From positions 3,100,001 through 3,164,000 of the forward strand of contig OZ257145.1 of the NCBI GenBank assembly GCA_965279315.1: a stretch of 64,000 bases of DNA, given 5' to 3'. The position numbers and the translations under genes were made by a program. Source of the DNA: JAPWJZ01 sp965279315 (GTDB lineage: Bacteria; Pseudomonadota; Alphaproteobacteria; Micavibrionales; UBA2020). A model generated the notes under the pieces. It was given only the letters and a program-made list of their open reading frames with translations. It was not told the DNA's origin and made no database searches. Every line of letters begins with the position of its first letter. Within the stretch, counting starts at the first letter, position 1. This document shows, one piece after another, positions 43,230-51,900 of this stretch.

Positions 43230-43257
43230 AATATATCATGGTTCTTCGCAAGGTCAA
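43230..43257 (-). promoter_or_regulatory. str operon promoter
   Basis: On the minus strand TTGACC (43252-43257) and TATATT (43230-43235) are separated by 16 bases. This is a good sigma-70 type promoter facing rpsL. Confidence 0.65.
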
Positions 43258-43451
43258 GCATTGTGTGTATCCGACCGGAATTTTTGATATTTCGCGGGTA
43301 AAGCCCCCTCAGTTCCTTTATGTGAAGCAATATTATGTCGCCGATGGGTGGTTTTTGATAATATTCGGCTATTAGCGCAAACAACGCCTGCCCTGCCCGC
43401 TTGACCGTTTTCTAGAATGATTCGCGTGAATACGGGAGGCGCAGATGAAAC

Positions 43452-43480
43452 TTGCCAGAAGTGCTGAATCACCCCATATT
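43452..43480 (+). promoter_or_regulatory. Promoter of the SRP RNA gene
   Basis: TTGCCA at 43452-43457 and CATATT at 43475-43480 are separated by 17 bases. Transcription would start at about 43487, the first base of the predicted RNA stem, which supports both calls. Confidence 0.65.
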
Positions 43481-43485
43481 GTCCC

Positions 43486-43583
43486 CCGGAAGGCTAGGGC
43501 GGGCGAGTGTCTTGCGAACCCGGCCAGGGCCGAGAGGCAGCAACCGTACCAAGTTTTCATCCGGGTCGTTCTAGTCTTCCACC
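43486..43583 (+). ncRNA. ffs: Signal recognition particle RNA (4.5S type, ffs)
   Basis: The apical domain at about 43515-43550 reads GAACCCGGCCAGG, GCC, a GAGA tetraloop, GGC, AGCAACCGTACC, matching the universally conserved domain IV of SRP RNA (symmetric and asymmetric loops bound by Ffh). The ends pair: GGAAGGCTAG at 43488-43497 with CTAGTCTTCC at 43571-43580. The length of about 97 bases is usual for short bacterial SRP RNAs. The tetraloop GAGA replaces the more common GGAA, still GNRA. A matching promoter ends just before it and a hairpin follows. Confidence 0.88.
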
Positions 43584-43605
43584 TCACCCACATTGATGAA
43601 GCATT

Positions 43606-43626
43606 AACGGGTCTCGCGATAACCCG
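43606..43626 (+). terminator. Weak hairpin terminator after the SRP RNA
   Basis: ACGGGT and ACCCGT arms flank a 10-base loop, followed by CATTTCC. It has a short T run only, so termination may be partial. Confidence 0.4.
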
Positions 43627-44145
43627 TCATTTCCACACATTCCAGCGCGCCACCAATTCCTTTAGCGTTTCCCAGGCCGGGACGCTTTTGACGACTTCGT
43701 AATAGAAGTTCATGGCGTGATAGCTGAGGAAGTAGATAAACGGGATCCAGCCGATATACACCGGATAGATCACGCGGCGGAATTCCTTGGAGTTCTTGGG
43801 ATAAGCATTCATCTTCTTCAGCACGCGATAGGTCAGCAACGCCGTCAGGAACATCAGGATGCCATAGACGGGCCCCAGGAAAATCAGGCTGACCAGCATA
43901 AAGCCAATACCGGAGGCGGTCAGGAATTCGTATTCCTTGCTCATGAAGAACAGGATGGCCGCCACAACAACAATAATACGCTCCGACCATGCCAGCGACC
44001 GCACCAGCGTCCATTCGATGATCGTATGCTTGACGGTATGGTGATAGGCCGCGCGCTTCATGTTCACGCGCTTGTTCGCGATTTCGAGATCGCGGATTCG
44101 GTTCGGGCTGGGCGGCGGCGGATCTTCTATCTCGTTTTCTTCCAT
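43627..44145 (-). CDS. Unknown membrane protein
   Basis: I start at the ATG at 44143-44145 (AAGG about eight bases upstream), giving 172 residues; the frame is open a little further. The N-terminus is acidic and Pro-rich (MEENEIEDPPPPSPN), then a basic helix, then three to four hydrophobic segments (about residues 52-68, 72-98 and 122-140). I do not recognise the family. It lies convergent to the SRP RNA gene, with its stop one base after the SRP terminator hairpin, and divergent from the glutamate-cysteine ligase-like gene. Confidence 0.7.
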   Translation of the reverse strand: MEENEIEDPPPPSPNRIRDLEIANKRVNMKRAAYHHTVKHTIIEWTLVRSLAWSERIIVVVAAILFFMSKEYEFLTASGIGFMLVSLIFLGPVYGILMFLTALLTYRVLKKMNAYPKNSKEFRRVIYPVYIGWIPFIYFLSYHAMNFYYEVVKSVPAWETLKELVARWNVWK

Positions 44146-44248
44146 TTTTCTACCTTGCCCTGCGCGCCGCCCGCGGTAAATATTTAAAATCAAGCCGCTG
44201 AAAAATAACCTGAAAACGCCTCCCCGTGCGGCAGTGCCGCAAACTTTG

Positions 44249-44278
44249 TTGACAGATTATGCCGGATTATGATTATAT
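44249..44278 (+). promoter_or_regulatory. Promoter of the glutamate-cysteine ligase-like gene
   Basis: A consensus TTGACA at 44249-44254 is followed after 18 bases by TTATAT at 44273-44278. Transcription from here gives a leader of about 280 bases before the ATG at 44567. Confidence 0.6.
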
Positions 44279-44345
44279 AACACCTGTTCGAAAGAACCGC
44301 GGGATTTGATGTCAGCTTGCTGCCGCGTGACCAACAGCTAAAGCG

Positions 44346-44380
44346 CCGCAGGGTTATCTGCGGTTTACCGCAGAAAAAGG
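44346..44380 (+). promoter_or_regulatory. Two competing hairpins in the leader of the ligase-like gene
   Basis: CCGCAG (44346-44351), CTGCGG (44358-44363) and CCGCAG (44368-44373) are in series, so the middle arm can pair with the left or the right arm but not both. AAAAAGG follows. This looks like a switch between alternative RNA folds, but it matches no riboswitch I know. The rest of the leader holds GCGCAATTTGCGC and a degenerate piece resembling the glmU-glmS palindrome. Confidence 0.4.
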
Positions 44381-44566
44381 ACTGAACCCAGTGGCCACGC
44401 ACATCACCCTCTCCCATACGACCTGTCATCCCTGCCCCTGCCGAATGTGATTCCGGCTTCGCTACCGGATTTTCTACATTCAACACGCGCCGCATCAGGC
44501 GCCATGACATCAGCGCAATTTGCGCAAGTCACAAGATAGCGCCAGAAGCGCAAAGGCAGGATTAAA

Positions 44567-46006
44567 ATGACAGACGTTCGCAGAGACGATTTCACCCAGA
44601 TCAATTCCGTCGAAGACGTGATCCCCTTCTACAAGGGCAACGGCCTCGCGCTCGACAAGCAGTATATCGGTTTTGAAACCGAAATCGGCGTCTACAAGAA
44701 AGGTGCGGATGGCCAGCCCGTCGGCACGACCACACAGGATACGGCGGAGTTGCTCGCCTACCTGAAGAAACTCGGCCATCAGGCGCAGCTGGAAATGGCT
44801 TCTGCCGTCGAATATGCCAGCCCGCCTTTCCGCGTAACCGAAGTGACGCAGCTGGTGAAGGAAATCAAGCAGTCGTGGGATGATTACCATCAGGCGATCG
44901 AGGCAAAGGGCTTCGTTGCCAATGACTCGCCCTTTTTCCCTTTCGCGACGCTGCAGACAGCGGAAGAAAACCTTGTCGACCGCGACCGCGCACGCGGCCT
45001 TGTCAAAGGCATGAAGCTGCACAAGGCGCCCGAATTCCTCAAGGTCACGCTACTGGCGACCAGCACGCAGATCAGCCTCAGCTATAAAGACCCCAACGAC
45101 CTGCACGACCTGCTGGCGACGGGCTATGCGCTGCAGGCGCCGATCTTCGCGCTGTTCGGCAATTACCCCGCCTTTATCGAGGGCAAAAACGAGCGCCTCG
45201 ATTACAACCCCCGCGCCGCGTTCTACGAAGCCTTCGGCGAACAGGGCAGCATCCCGAAATCGCTGCTGGACGCGAAAGACGGCGATGATTTCGTGCGCCG
45301 CCACGCGCAGCAGGTGTTTGAAACGCCGCTGCTGTTCTATTACGACCGCGACAACACGATCATCTGGCCCGAAAAACCGGTGACGTTCGAGCAGCTGAAA
45401 GACCTCGGCCTCAACACGCGCTCGAACTACGACCTCGCCGAGACCTTCGTCTATTCCGACCTGAAGGTCTGCAACATCCGCGACGACGAAGGCCGCCCCA
45501 CGGGCAAGCGCGTCGAAGTCCGTGGCCTTGATGCCGGCGAAACCGGCGCATTGGGTGGCGTGCCGTTCATCCATGCCCTGCTCCGCGATCCCGCCGCCAG
45601 CGCGCAGGTCAAAGGCCTGCTGTCGGAATACGGCCTGACCCCCGACCACGACGGCTGGCAGCAGCGCATCGTCGATGCCCGCCATAACGCCGCATACCAT
45701 GAAGGCAAATACCTCAACGTCGATTTCGGCGTGCGCGCGGATGGCAAGTCCGGCAACCTTGCCGAATTCAGCCGCGAGCTGGCGACCGTGCTGGAACTGT
45801 ATGTGCAGCGCAATCCCGAGCTGAAAGCCGCGACGCAGCCCGTCATCGATATCGCAAAATCCGGCGTGACGCAGGCGGAGCTGAAATCGCTGGCGACAAA
45901 AGATTACGAACATGCCAATCGCCAGTTGCTGGCGGTGGCCAACGATAACCCGCAGCATGCACACGCTGCCGGGTTTACTCAAACCGCAAGGGTAAAGGGT
46001 CCATAA
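44567..46006 (+). CDS. Glutamate-cysteine ligase-like enzyme (GCS2 family)
   Basis: The protein has 479 residues. IGFETEIGVY near residues 34-43 holds the metal-binding Glu pair, QLEMASAVEYASPPF near 77-91 the substrate-site Glu, and TSTQISLSYKD near 165-175 and VEVRGLDAGETGALGG near 322-337 are further family blocks. This pattern fits the GCS2-type carboxylate-amine ligases that make gamma-glutamylcysteine for glutathione, or related amide bonds. Monothiol glutaredoxin in the same window implies glutathione is used. The exact product is not certain. It has an AGGA SD, a long structured leader, and no coupled neighbour; a terminator follows. Confidence 0.7.
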   Translation: MTDVRRDDFTQINSVEDVIPFYKGNGLALDKQYIGFETEIGVYKKGADGQPVGTTTQDTAELLAYLKKLGHQAQLEMASAVEYASPPFRVTEVTQLVKEIKQSWDDYHQAIEAKGFVANDSPFFPFATLQTAEENLVDRDRARGLVKGMKLHKAPEFLKVTLLATSTQISLSYKDPNDLHDLLATGYALQAPIFALFGNYPAFIEGKNERLDYNPRAAFYEAFGEQGSIPKSLLDAKDGDDFVRRHAQQVFETPLLFYYDRDNTIIWPEKPVTFEQLKDLGLNTRSNYDLAETFVYSDLKVCNIRDDEGRPTGKRVEVRGLDAGETGALGGVPFIHALLRDPAASAQVKGLLSEYGLTPDHDGWQQRIVDARHNAAYHEGKYLNVDFGVRADGKSGNLAEFSRELATVLELYVQRNPELKAATQPVIDIAKSGVTQAELKSLATKDYEHANRQLLAVANDNPQHAHAAGFTQTARVKGP

Positions 46007-46350
46007 CCCGTTACGCCTTGCGGTTTCTTTCTCCCTGCCACACACCAGGGAAAAATAAAGACCACTCACTTACACACACCAAAAATGAAAGGGCGGAGTT
46101 ATCCTTCTCCGCCCTTTTATTTTGCCTGCTTTAATTTTTTCGGCACAGCCGGTGATAATCACGCGTCAAATTCCCCTTCCCTGCCGCTTATCAAAAAGAT
46201 TCGTACCCGCACCTGCGCAGCAACGCCGTCGAAGGCGTTGCAAAACCCGCGTTTTTCCACAATTAACCGGACTTTAACCGCGCTGCGCCATACTCACCTC
46301 ACTTGCAAAAACGCTTTAAAAAATTCAACCCAACAAAACGGAGTTCATCC
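46007..46350 (+). other. Intergenic region with a terminator and a hairpin
   Basis: No gene is supported. It contains a strong terminator at 46086-46124 and a perfect seven-base hairpin CAACGCC/GGCGTTG at 46221-46240. The next gene has its SD (ACGGAG) at 46338-46343. A promoter for it is not clear. Confidence 0.6.
46086..46124 (+). terminator. Rho-independent terminator after the ligase-like gene
   Basis: GGGCGGAG (46091-46098) and CTCCGCCC (46107-46114) form the stem, with an A-run before and TTTTATTTT after. Confidence 0.9.
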
Positions 46351-46932
46351 ATGACTTCTTTCAAAATCCATACCGCGGAAACCGCCCCCGAACAGTCCCG
46401 CCCGTTCCTGAAGGAACTGGTCGCGCGCCTTGGCTTCCTGCCGAACGTATACGGCGCGATCGCTGAATCGCCGATGGTGCTGCGCGCATGGCTGGGCCTG
46501 AAAACCACCGTTGAAACCGGCCTGTTTTCGCCGCTGGAGCGCCACATTGTTTCGCTCACCACCAGCTACCTCAACAACAGCAGCTACTGCATGGCCGCTT
46601 GTTCCGTCATGGGCGAAAAAGACGGCGTCGCGAAAGACATCATCGAAGCGCTGCGCACCGACAAGCCGCTGAAGGATGTGAAGCTGGAGCAGCTGCACCT
46701 CTTCACCAAATCCGTGCTGAAGCGCATGGGCCGCCCGGAACAGGCGGACATCGATGCGATGATCAAAGCGGGCTACACCAATGCCCATATCCTTGAAGTC
46801 GTGTCGATCGTGTCGCTTGGCATGATGGGCAACTACATCAACCATATCGTCAAGGCTCCCCTCGACAAGCAGTTCGAGGGCCAGCGCTTTGACGAACGCA
46901 ACCACGAGATCCGCAAGGATGTCGCTGCGTAA
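46351..46932 (+). CDS. Carboxymuconolactone decarboxylase (AhpD-fold) protein with altered Cys motif
   Basis: The protein has 193 residues from the ATG at 46351, seven bases after ACGGAG. The pattern LGFLPNVYGAIAESP, an acidic helix with ERHIVSLTTSYLNNSSYC and the C-terminal GYTNAHILEVVSIVSLGMMGNYINH is that of AhpD-fold carboxymuconolactone decarboxylase-like proteins. In redox-active members the motif is CxxC followed by a His (CxYCxxAH). Here it reads SSYCMAACS, so the first Cys is Ser78 and the His is Cys84, leaving Cys80 and Cys84. A typical AhpD peroxidase mechanism is therefore unlikely. A strong hairpin follows it. Confidence 0.8.
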   Translation: MTSFKIHTAETAPEQSRPFLKELVARLGFLPNVYGAIAESPMVLRAWLGLKTTVETGLFSPLERHIVSLTTSYLNNSSYCMAACSVMGEKDGVAKDIIEALRTDKPLKDVKLEQLHLFTKSVLKRMGRPEQADIDAMIKAGYTNAHILEVVSIVSLGMMGNYINHIVKAPLDKQFEGQRFDERNHEIRKDVAA

Positions 46933-46963
46933 GTACGCACGTTAAAGATCGAGATTGACGACA

Positions 46964-47000
46964 GAAACCGGCAGGCGCGTAAAAAACGCCTGCCGGTTTC
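46964..47000 (+). terminator. Strong hairpin after the carboxymuconolactone decarboxylase-like gene
   Basis: GAAACCGGCAGGCG (46964-46977) pairs perfectly with CGCCTGCCGGTTTC (46987-47000) around a nine-base loop rich in A. No long T run follows, so it is either an intrinsic terminator of weak class or an mRNA end stabiliser. Confidence 0.7.
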
Positions 47001-47034
47001 GCCATTTATGGAAGATTCCAGCGATTTCATGCTG

Positions 47035-47062
47035 TTGCCCCGTGTCACCTGCTGTATATAAT
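47035..47062 (+). promoter_or_regulatory. Promoter of the diguanylate cyclase gene
   Basis: TTGCCC at 47035-47040, a 16-base spacer and a perfect TATAAT at 47057-47062. The first in-frame ATG at 47061 lies inside the -10 box, so translation must start downstream at 47109. Confidence 0.6.
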
Positions 47063-47108
47063 GAATGAGACGGATCAGAGGCATTTTTCCAGAAAGATTT
47101 TCATCGCA

Positions 47109-48404
47109 ATGGCAGAGGGCGCGCCAACCCCGAAGAAAAAACCGGTAACGGTTATGCAGGACAGGCTGAAAGGGTATCAGTCGCGCCTGATCGATATCTC
47201 GCCCGACAATCCGCACCTTTCACTAACCCGTGCCTATGTCTGTGCCTTCGCGATCATCGCGGCGCTGACCATCGCGGGCCACCTGATCGTTTCCTACACC
47301 ACGTCCAAACAAAAGGAAGATGCCGAAATCACCTTTGGCATGACGACCATGCGCTCGCTGATCGATATCGGCGTATCAAATGCGTCGTCCTACAAGGCGT
47401 CGGGCAAGCCGTTTGACGGCCGCATGCTGGCGGATACCCTGAAACGCCTGAAAGACCAGCGGGCGCTGCTGAAATCCTATAACGACAGCGACGTCAATTC
47501 GATGTTCGCGGACAAACCTTATCTTCTCGACACCCGCATGGATGAATTCGTGCGCTCGGCGGAAGACTTCGCCAGCTACCGCAGCACCGACAAGTTCGAG
47601 GAATTCGGCGACGAGTTCAGCAACCTGACGCGCACGGTTTCCAAGACCTTTTCGATCAACCTCGACCAGGCGATCGAGCAGTACCACGAAAGCGTGACCG
47701 CCCAGATCGCATGGTCGCACCGTTTGCAATATTTCACGGCAATCATCGTATTATCCGTTCTGATGCTGGAGGCGATTTATATCTTCCGCCCTCTGGTTTT
47801 GCGCCTGTCGGCCTATAGCAAAGAACTGATACGTCTTGCGCTGGAAGACGAACTGACCGGCCTGAAAAACCGGCGCGCGGTCATGCAGATGGCGAATGCC
47901 GAAATCTCGCGTTTCAGCCGGACGGGAAAGCCATTTGCCGTCGTGCTGTGCGACCTGGATAAATTCAAGCTGGTGAATGACACCTATGGCCACAAGGTCG
48001 GCGACCTTGTGCTGAAACATTACGCCAAGCTGATGACCAATTCGCTGCGCGGCTATGATGTGATCGGCCGTTTCGGCGGCGAGGAATTCGTGATCATGCT
48101 GCCGCAGACGGAACCGGACAAGGCATTGCACATCATCAACCGTTTCCGCGAAACCGTCGCCAACACCCCCTGCCCCTATACGGACAAGCAGGACAAGCAG
48201 CAATTGCTGAAATTCACCTCCAGCTTCGGCATTGCCGCCGTCACGGCGCACAAGCCGGTGTCGCTGGATACGCTGCTGATCCGTGCCGATGAATGCCTGT
48301 ACGAAGCCAAGGAAAAAGGCCGTAACTGCGCGATCATGGTCGTGCTGGCAGATGCTCCCGCCGCCGCCCCCATCACGCCGCCCCCCGGCGAAGTGCCGGT
48401 CTAG
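47109..48404 (+). CDS. Membrane-bound diguanylate cyclase (GGDEF domain)
   Basis: I start at the ATG at 47109 because the earlier ATG at 47061 overlaps the -10 box; this gives 431 residues. The layout is: short basic cytoplasmic N-terminus, transmembrane helix about residues 43-62, periplasmic sensor domain about 63-207 (mostly helical and without a known ligand motif), second helix about 209-226, then a GGDEF domain. The catalytic motif is GGEEF at 323-327, CDLDKFK precedes it, and an RxxD (RGYD) I-site lies five residues before it. So it should make c-di-GMP and be product-inhibited. It should help control motility or surface attachment. Confidence 0.93.
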   Translation: MAEGAPTPKKKPVTVMQDRLKGYQSRLIDISPDNPHLSLTRAYVCAFAIIAALTIAGHLIVSYTTSKQKEDAEITFGMTTMRSLIDIGVSNASSYKASGKPFDGRMLADTLKRLKDQRALLKSYNDSDVNSMFADKPYLLDTRMDEFVRSAEDFASYRSTDKFEEFGDEFSNLTRTVSKTFSINLDQAIEQYHESVTAQIAWSHRLQYFTAIIVLSVLMLEAIYIFRPLVLRLSAYSKELIRLALEDELTGLKNRRAVMQMANAEISRFSRTGKPFAVVLCDLDKFKLVNDTYGHKVGDLVLKHYAKLMTNSLRGYDVIGRFGGEEFVIMLPQTEPDKALHIINRFRETVANTPCPYTDKQDKQQLLKFTSSFGIAAVTAHKPVSLDTLLIRADECLYEAKEKGRNCAIMVVLADAPAAAPITPPPGEVPV

Positions 48405-48407
48405 ACT

Positions 48408-48812
48408 TTACTTCCTGGTGTCCGTATCGCCGCCGCCTTCAGGGTCGGCGGCTTTTTTCTGCATGGCGGCCAGTGTTGCCGACAGCGTGTTGATGCGGTC
48501 TATGGCCGCCTGCAGCTTGTCATCTGCAAGACCGTCCATGCCTTTCAGCTTGTCGACCTGCTGTTGCAGGGCATCCAGCTTCGTGTCGATATCGCGCAGC
48601 ATGGCGGGCGCATCGGGTTTCACGGGCGCGGGCTTCTTCGCGGCGGGTTTCGGTGTGAATAATTCCTCGATCGTTGCGGGCGCGTTGCCGGATTTCTGGC
48701 GTTGCAGGTCGCCAAGCGCCTTACCCTCCTGCGGCGCCGTCATTTTCAGCGTTTCGGATACCGCGATTGTGGGCAGCACCAGAAATACGCAGGCAAGCAC
48801 GATATAACGCAT
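48408..48812 (-). CDS. Small exported coiled-coil protein
   Basis: The start at 48810-48812 is preferred over an ATG two codons upstream since GGAG is seven bases before it. The product has 134 residues: a signal peptide to about residue 19 (IAVSE), a Pro/Lys/Ala-rich linker (TPKPAAKKPAPVKPD), and a helical part with heptads (LDALQQQVDKLKGM, AAIDRINTLSATLAAMQKK) suggesting a coiled coil. The C-terminus is acidic, then basic. I do not recognise the family. It follows rpoC after a terminator, and its stop is three bases from the convergent diguanylate cyclase stop. Confidence 0.65.
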   Translation of the reverse strand: MRYIVLACVFLVLPTIAVSETLKMTAPQEGKALGDLQRQKSGNAPATIEELFTPKPAAKKPAPVKPDAPAMLRDIDTKLDALQQQVDKLKGMDGLADDKLQAAIDRINTLSATLAAMQKKAADPEGGGDTDTRK

Positions 48813-48834
48813 CAACATTCTCCGGGTTGTCTCT

Positions 48835-48876
48835 TCAAAAAAGAAAACCCCCGCCGGAATGAACCGCGCGGGGGAA
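48835..48876 (-). terminator. Terminator after rpoC
   Basis: On the minus strand CCCCCGC (48868-48874) and GCGGGGG (48848-48854) form a stem around a 13-base loop, followed by TTTTCTTTTTT. It lies about 28 bases after the rpoC stop. Confidence 0.88.
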
Positions 48877-48902
48877 ATCTTTGGAGCCGTTAGCCGCTAC
48901 GG

Positions 48903-51900
48903 TTACGCAGCCCCTGCCCGGCCGCCGCGTTTGGAACGTTCGCGGGGTTCGGTTTTGGGGGGATCGATCACGGCAACGTTGTCGCCTTCCAGCAGCGCCG
49001 GGCTCGATGCTGCGTTTGCAGCAAGGGCAGCCTGGTCGCGCTCGAGAGCGATGCGTTTCAGCTTGTGGACGAACGAACCGGTACCCGCCGGGATCAGGCG
49101 GCCAACGATCACGTTTTCCTTCAGGCCGATCAGCTTGTCGACCTTGCCCTGGATGGCAGCTTCGGTCAGCACGCGGGTCGTTTCCTGGAAGGAAGCGGCC
49201 GAGATGAAGGAGCGCGTCTGCAGCGAGGCTTTGGTGATACCTTGCAGCATCGGGATGCCCTTCGCCGGACGCTTGTCTTTCGCAAGCGCGGCGTTGATTT
49301 CCGCCAGCTCTTCGCGGTCGACCTGTTCGCCGTTGATCAGGGTCGTTTCGCCGGCATCCGTGACTTCAACTTTTTGCAGCATCTGGCGGATAATCACCTC
49401 GATGTGCTTGTCGTTGATTTTCACGCCCTGCAGACGGTAGACGTCCTGGACTTCGTTGATCAGGTAATCGGCCAGAGCCTCGACACCCATGACGGACAGG
49501 ATGTCGTGGGGAACCATCGAGCCTTCGAGCAGCGCGTCGCCGCGGCGGACGTAGTCGCCTTCGTTGACGGCCACGTGCTTGCCTTTCGGAATGAGGTATT
49601 CCTTCGGCTCGCTCTTGCCATCGGTCGGCTTGACGATAATGCGGCGCTTGGACTTGTAGTCCTTGCCGAATTCCACCTGGCCGTCGATGTCCGAAATGAT
49701 CGCGAAGTCTTTGGGACGACGCGCCTCGAAGAGTTCCGCGACGCGCGGAAGGCCGCCCGTAATGTCGCGGGTTTTCGAGGATTCTTTCGGGATGCGCGCG
49801 ATGATGTCACCGGCCTTCACATGGGCAGCGTTGTCCAGGTTCAGGATGGCGCCGACCGGCATGTAGTAGTTGGCTTCAAGCCCGTTGGGCAGCTTGATGA
49901 CCTTGCCGGCAGCATCGGTAAGCGTAATACGCGGCTTGAGCGATGCGGCTTTCGGTTGCTGGCGCCAGTCGATGACGACTTTCGACGAGATGCCGGTGGC
50001 TTCGTCCATCTCTTCGCGGATGGAGAGGCCTTCGACCAGGTCGCCGTAGACGGCGGAGCCGTCTTTTTCGGTGATGATGGGGTTCGTGTAGGGATCCCAT
50101 TCAGCAAGCTTGCTGCCTTTTTTCACCTTGTCGCCGTCGTTGACGAGCAGCTTCGCGCCGTATTGCAGGCGGTGGTTTGCACGTTCGCGGCCTTGTTTGT
50201 CGAGCAGCACGACTTCCGTGTTGCGGCCCATGACGATCTGGACACCTTCCGAGTTCTTGACGACGCTCTTGTTGCGGACTTCGACAGTCGCATCAAAAGC
50301 GGCTTCCGACGAGGACTGCGCCGCGCCACGCTGTGCCGCGCCACCGATGTGGAACGTACGCATGGTAAGCTGCGTGCCCGGTTCACCGATGGACTGCGCG
50401 GCCATGACGCCGATCGCTTCGCCTTCGTTGACGGGCGTACCACGGGCCAGGTCGCGGCCGTAGCACTTCGCGCAGATGCCGTTGTCTTTCGACTGGCAGG
50501 TCAGGACCGAGCGCACGAGAACAGCGTCGATGCCGGAGGTTTCGATCTTCTCCGATGTCGCTTCGTCGATGATCTCGCCGGCCTTCACGATCACGAGGCT
50601 GGTCAGCGGGTCGATGACATCGACCGCAGCCGAGCGGCCGAGGATGCGTTCGGGCAGGGAAACGATCACGTCGCCGCCTTCGATCACGGGACGGACAGTG
50701 AAGCCGTTTTCCGTGCCGCAGTCGTTTTCGGTGATGATCGCGTCCTGTGCGACGTCCACGAGGCGGCGGGTCAGGTAACCCGAGTTCGCCGTCTTGAGCG
50801 CCGTATCGGCAAGACCTTTACGCGCGCCGTGCGTCGAGTTGAAGTACTCGAGAACGGTCAGGCCTTCCTTGAAGTTCGAGATAATGGGCGTCTCGATGAT
50901 TTCGCCCGACGGCTTGGCCATCAGACCGCGCATGCCCGCCAGCTGGCGGATCTGCTGGGTCGAGCCACGCGCGCCGGAATGCGCCATCATGTAGACCGAG
51001 TTCATGTAACCGTTCGCGCCGGGCTTGGCGATCACGGCCATCATTTCCTTGGTCACGTCGTCCGTGCAGGAAGACCAGATGTCGACGACCTTGTTGTATT
51101 TTTCACCTTTGGTGATCAGGCCGTCCTGGTACTGCTGTTCGAATTCCTTGACCTTGGCGTTCGCAATCGCGACGAGTTTCAGTTTTTCTTCCGGAATGAT
51201 GAGGTCATCTTTACCGAAGGAAATACCGGCCACGCAGGCGTTGGTGAAGCCGAGCGCCATCATGCGGTCGCAGAAAATGACCGTTTCTTTCTGGCCGCAG
51301 TGGCGATAGACCACGTCGATCAGGTTGGAGACGTCTTTTTTCGTCAGAACGCGGTTCAGCACGTCGAAGGGCACGTTGGGATGGCGCGGCAGAACCTGCG
51401 ACATCATCATGCGGCCCGGCGTCGTGTCGACGACAAGACGGAGCGGCTTGTTGTCTTTATCGACCGTGTGGTAACGCGCCTTGATCTTGGTGTGCATCGT
51501 CACGGTCTTGTTGAACAGCGCAAGTTCGATTTCCTGCATGTCCTTGAACAGCGTGCCTTCGCCTTTCAATCCGTCGAAAGCCATCGACAGGTAGTAAAGG
51601 CCGAGGACGATATCCTGCGACGGAACGATGACGGGCTTGCCGTCCGCGGGGCGCAGGATGTTGTTCGTCGACATCATGAGGACGCGGGCTTCAAGCTGCG
51701 ATTCAACGGACAGCGGCACGTGGACGGCCATCTGGTCACCGTCGAAGTCGGCGTTGAACGCCGTGCAGACGAGCGGGTGCAGCTGGATCGCCTTGCCTTC
51801 GATCAGCACGGGCTCGAAAGCCTGGATGCCGAGACGGTGCAGGGTCGGTGCGCGGTTCAGGAGGACGGGATGCTCGCGGATGACTTCCTCGAGGATATCC

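Noticed and set aside
43105..43472. Short frames in the rpsL leader (for example 43105-43287 and 43254-43472)
   Set aside because: They lie over promoters of rpsL and lack SD sequences. No leader peptide with a functional logic was recognised.
46085..46354. 89-codon plus-strand frame after the ligase-like gene
   Set aside because: It runs through the terminator hairpin and the SD of the next gene and has no SD of its own.
47061..47108. Start of the diguanylate cyclase at the ATG at 47061
   Set aside because: This ATG lies inside the TATAAT box of the predicted promoter, so it would not be in the transcript. The ATG at 47109 is used instead.
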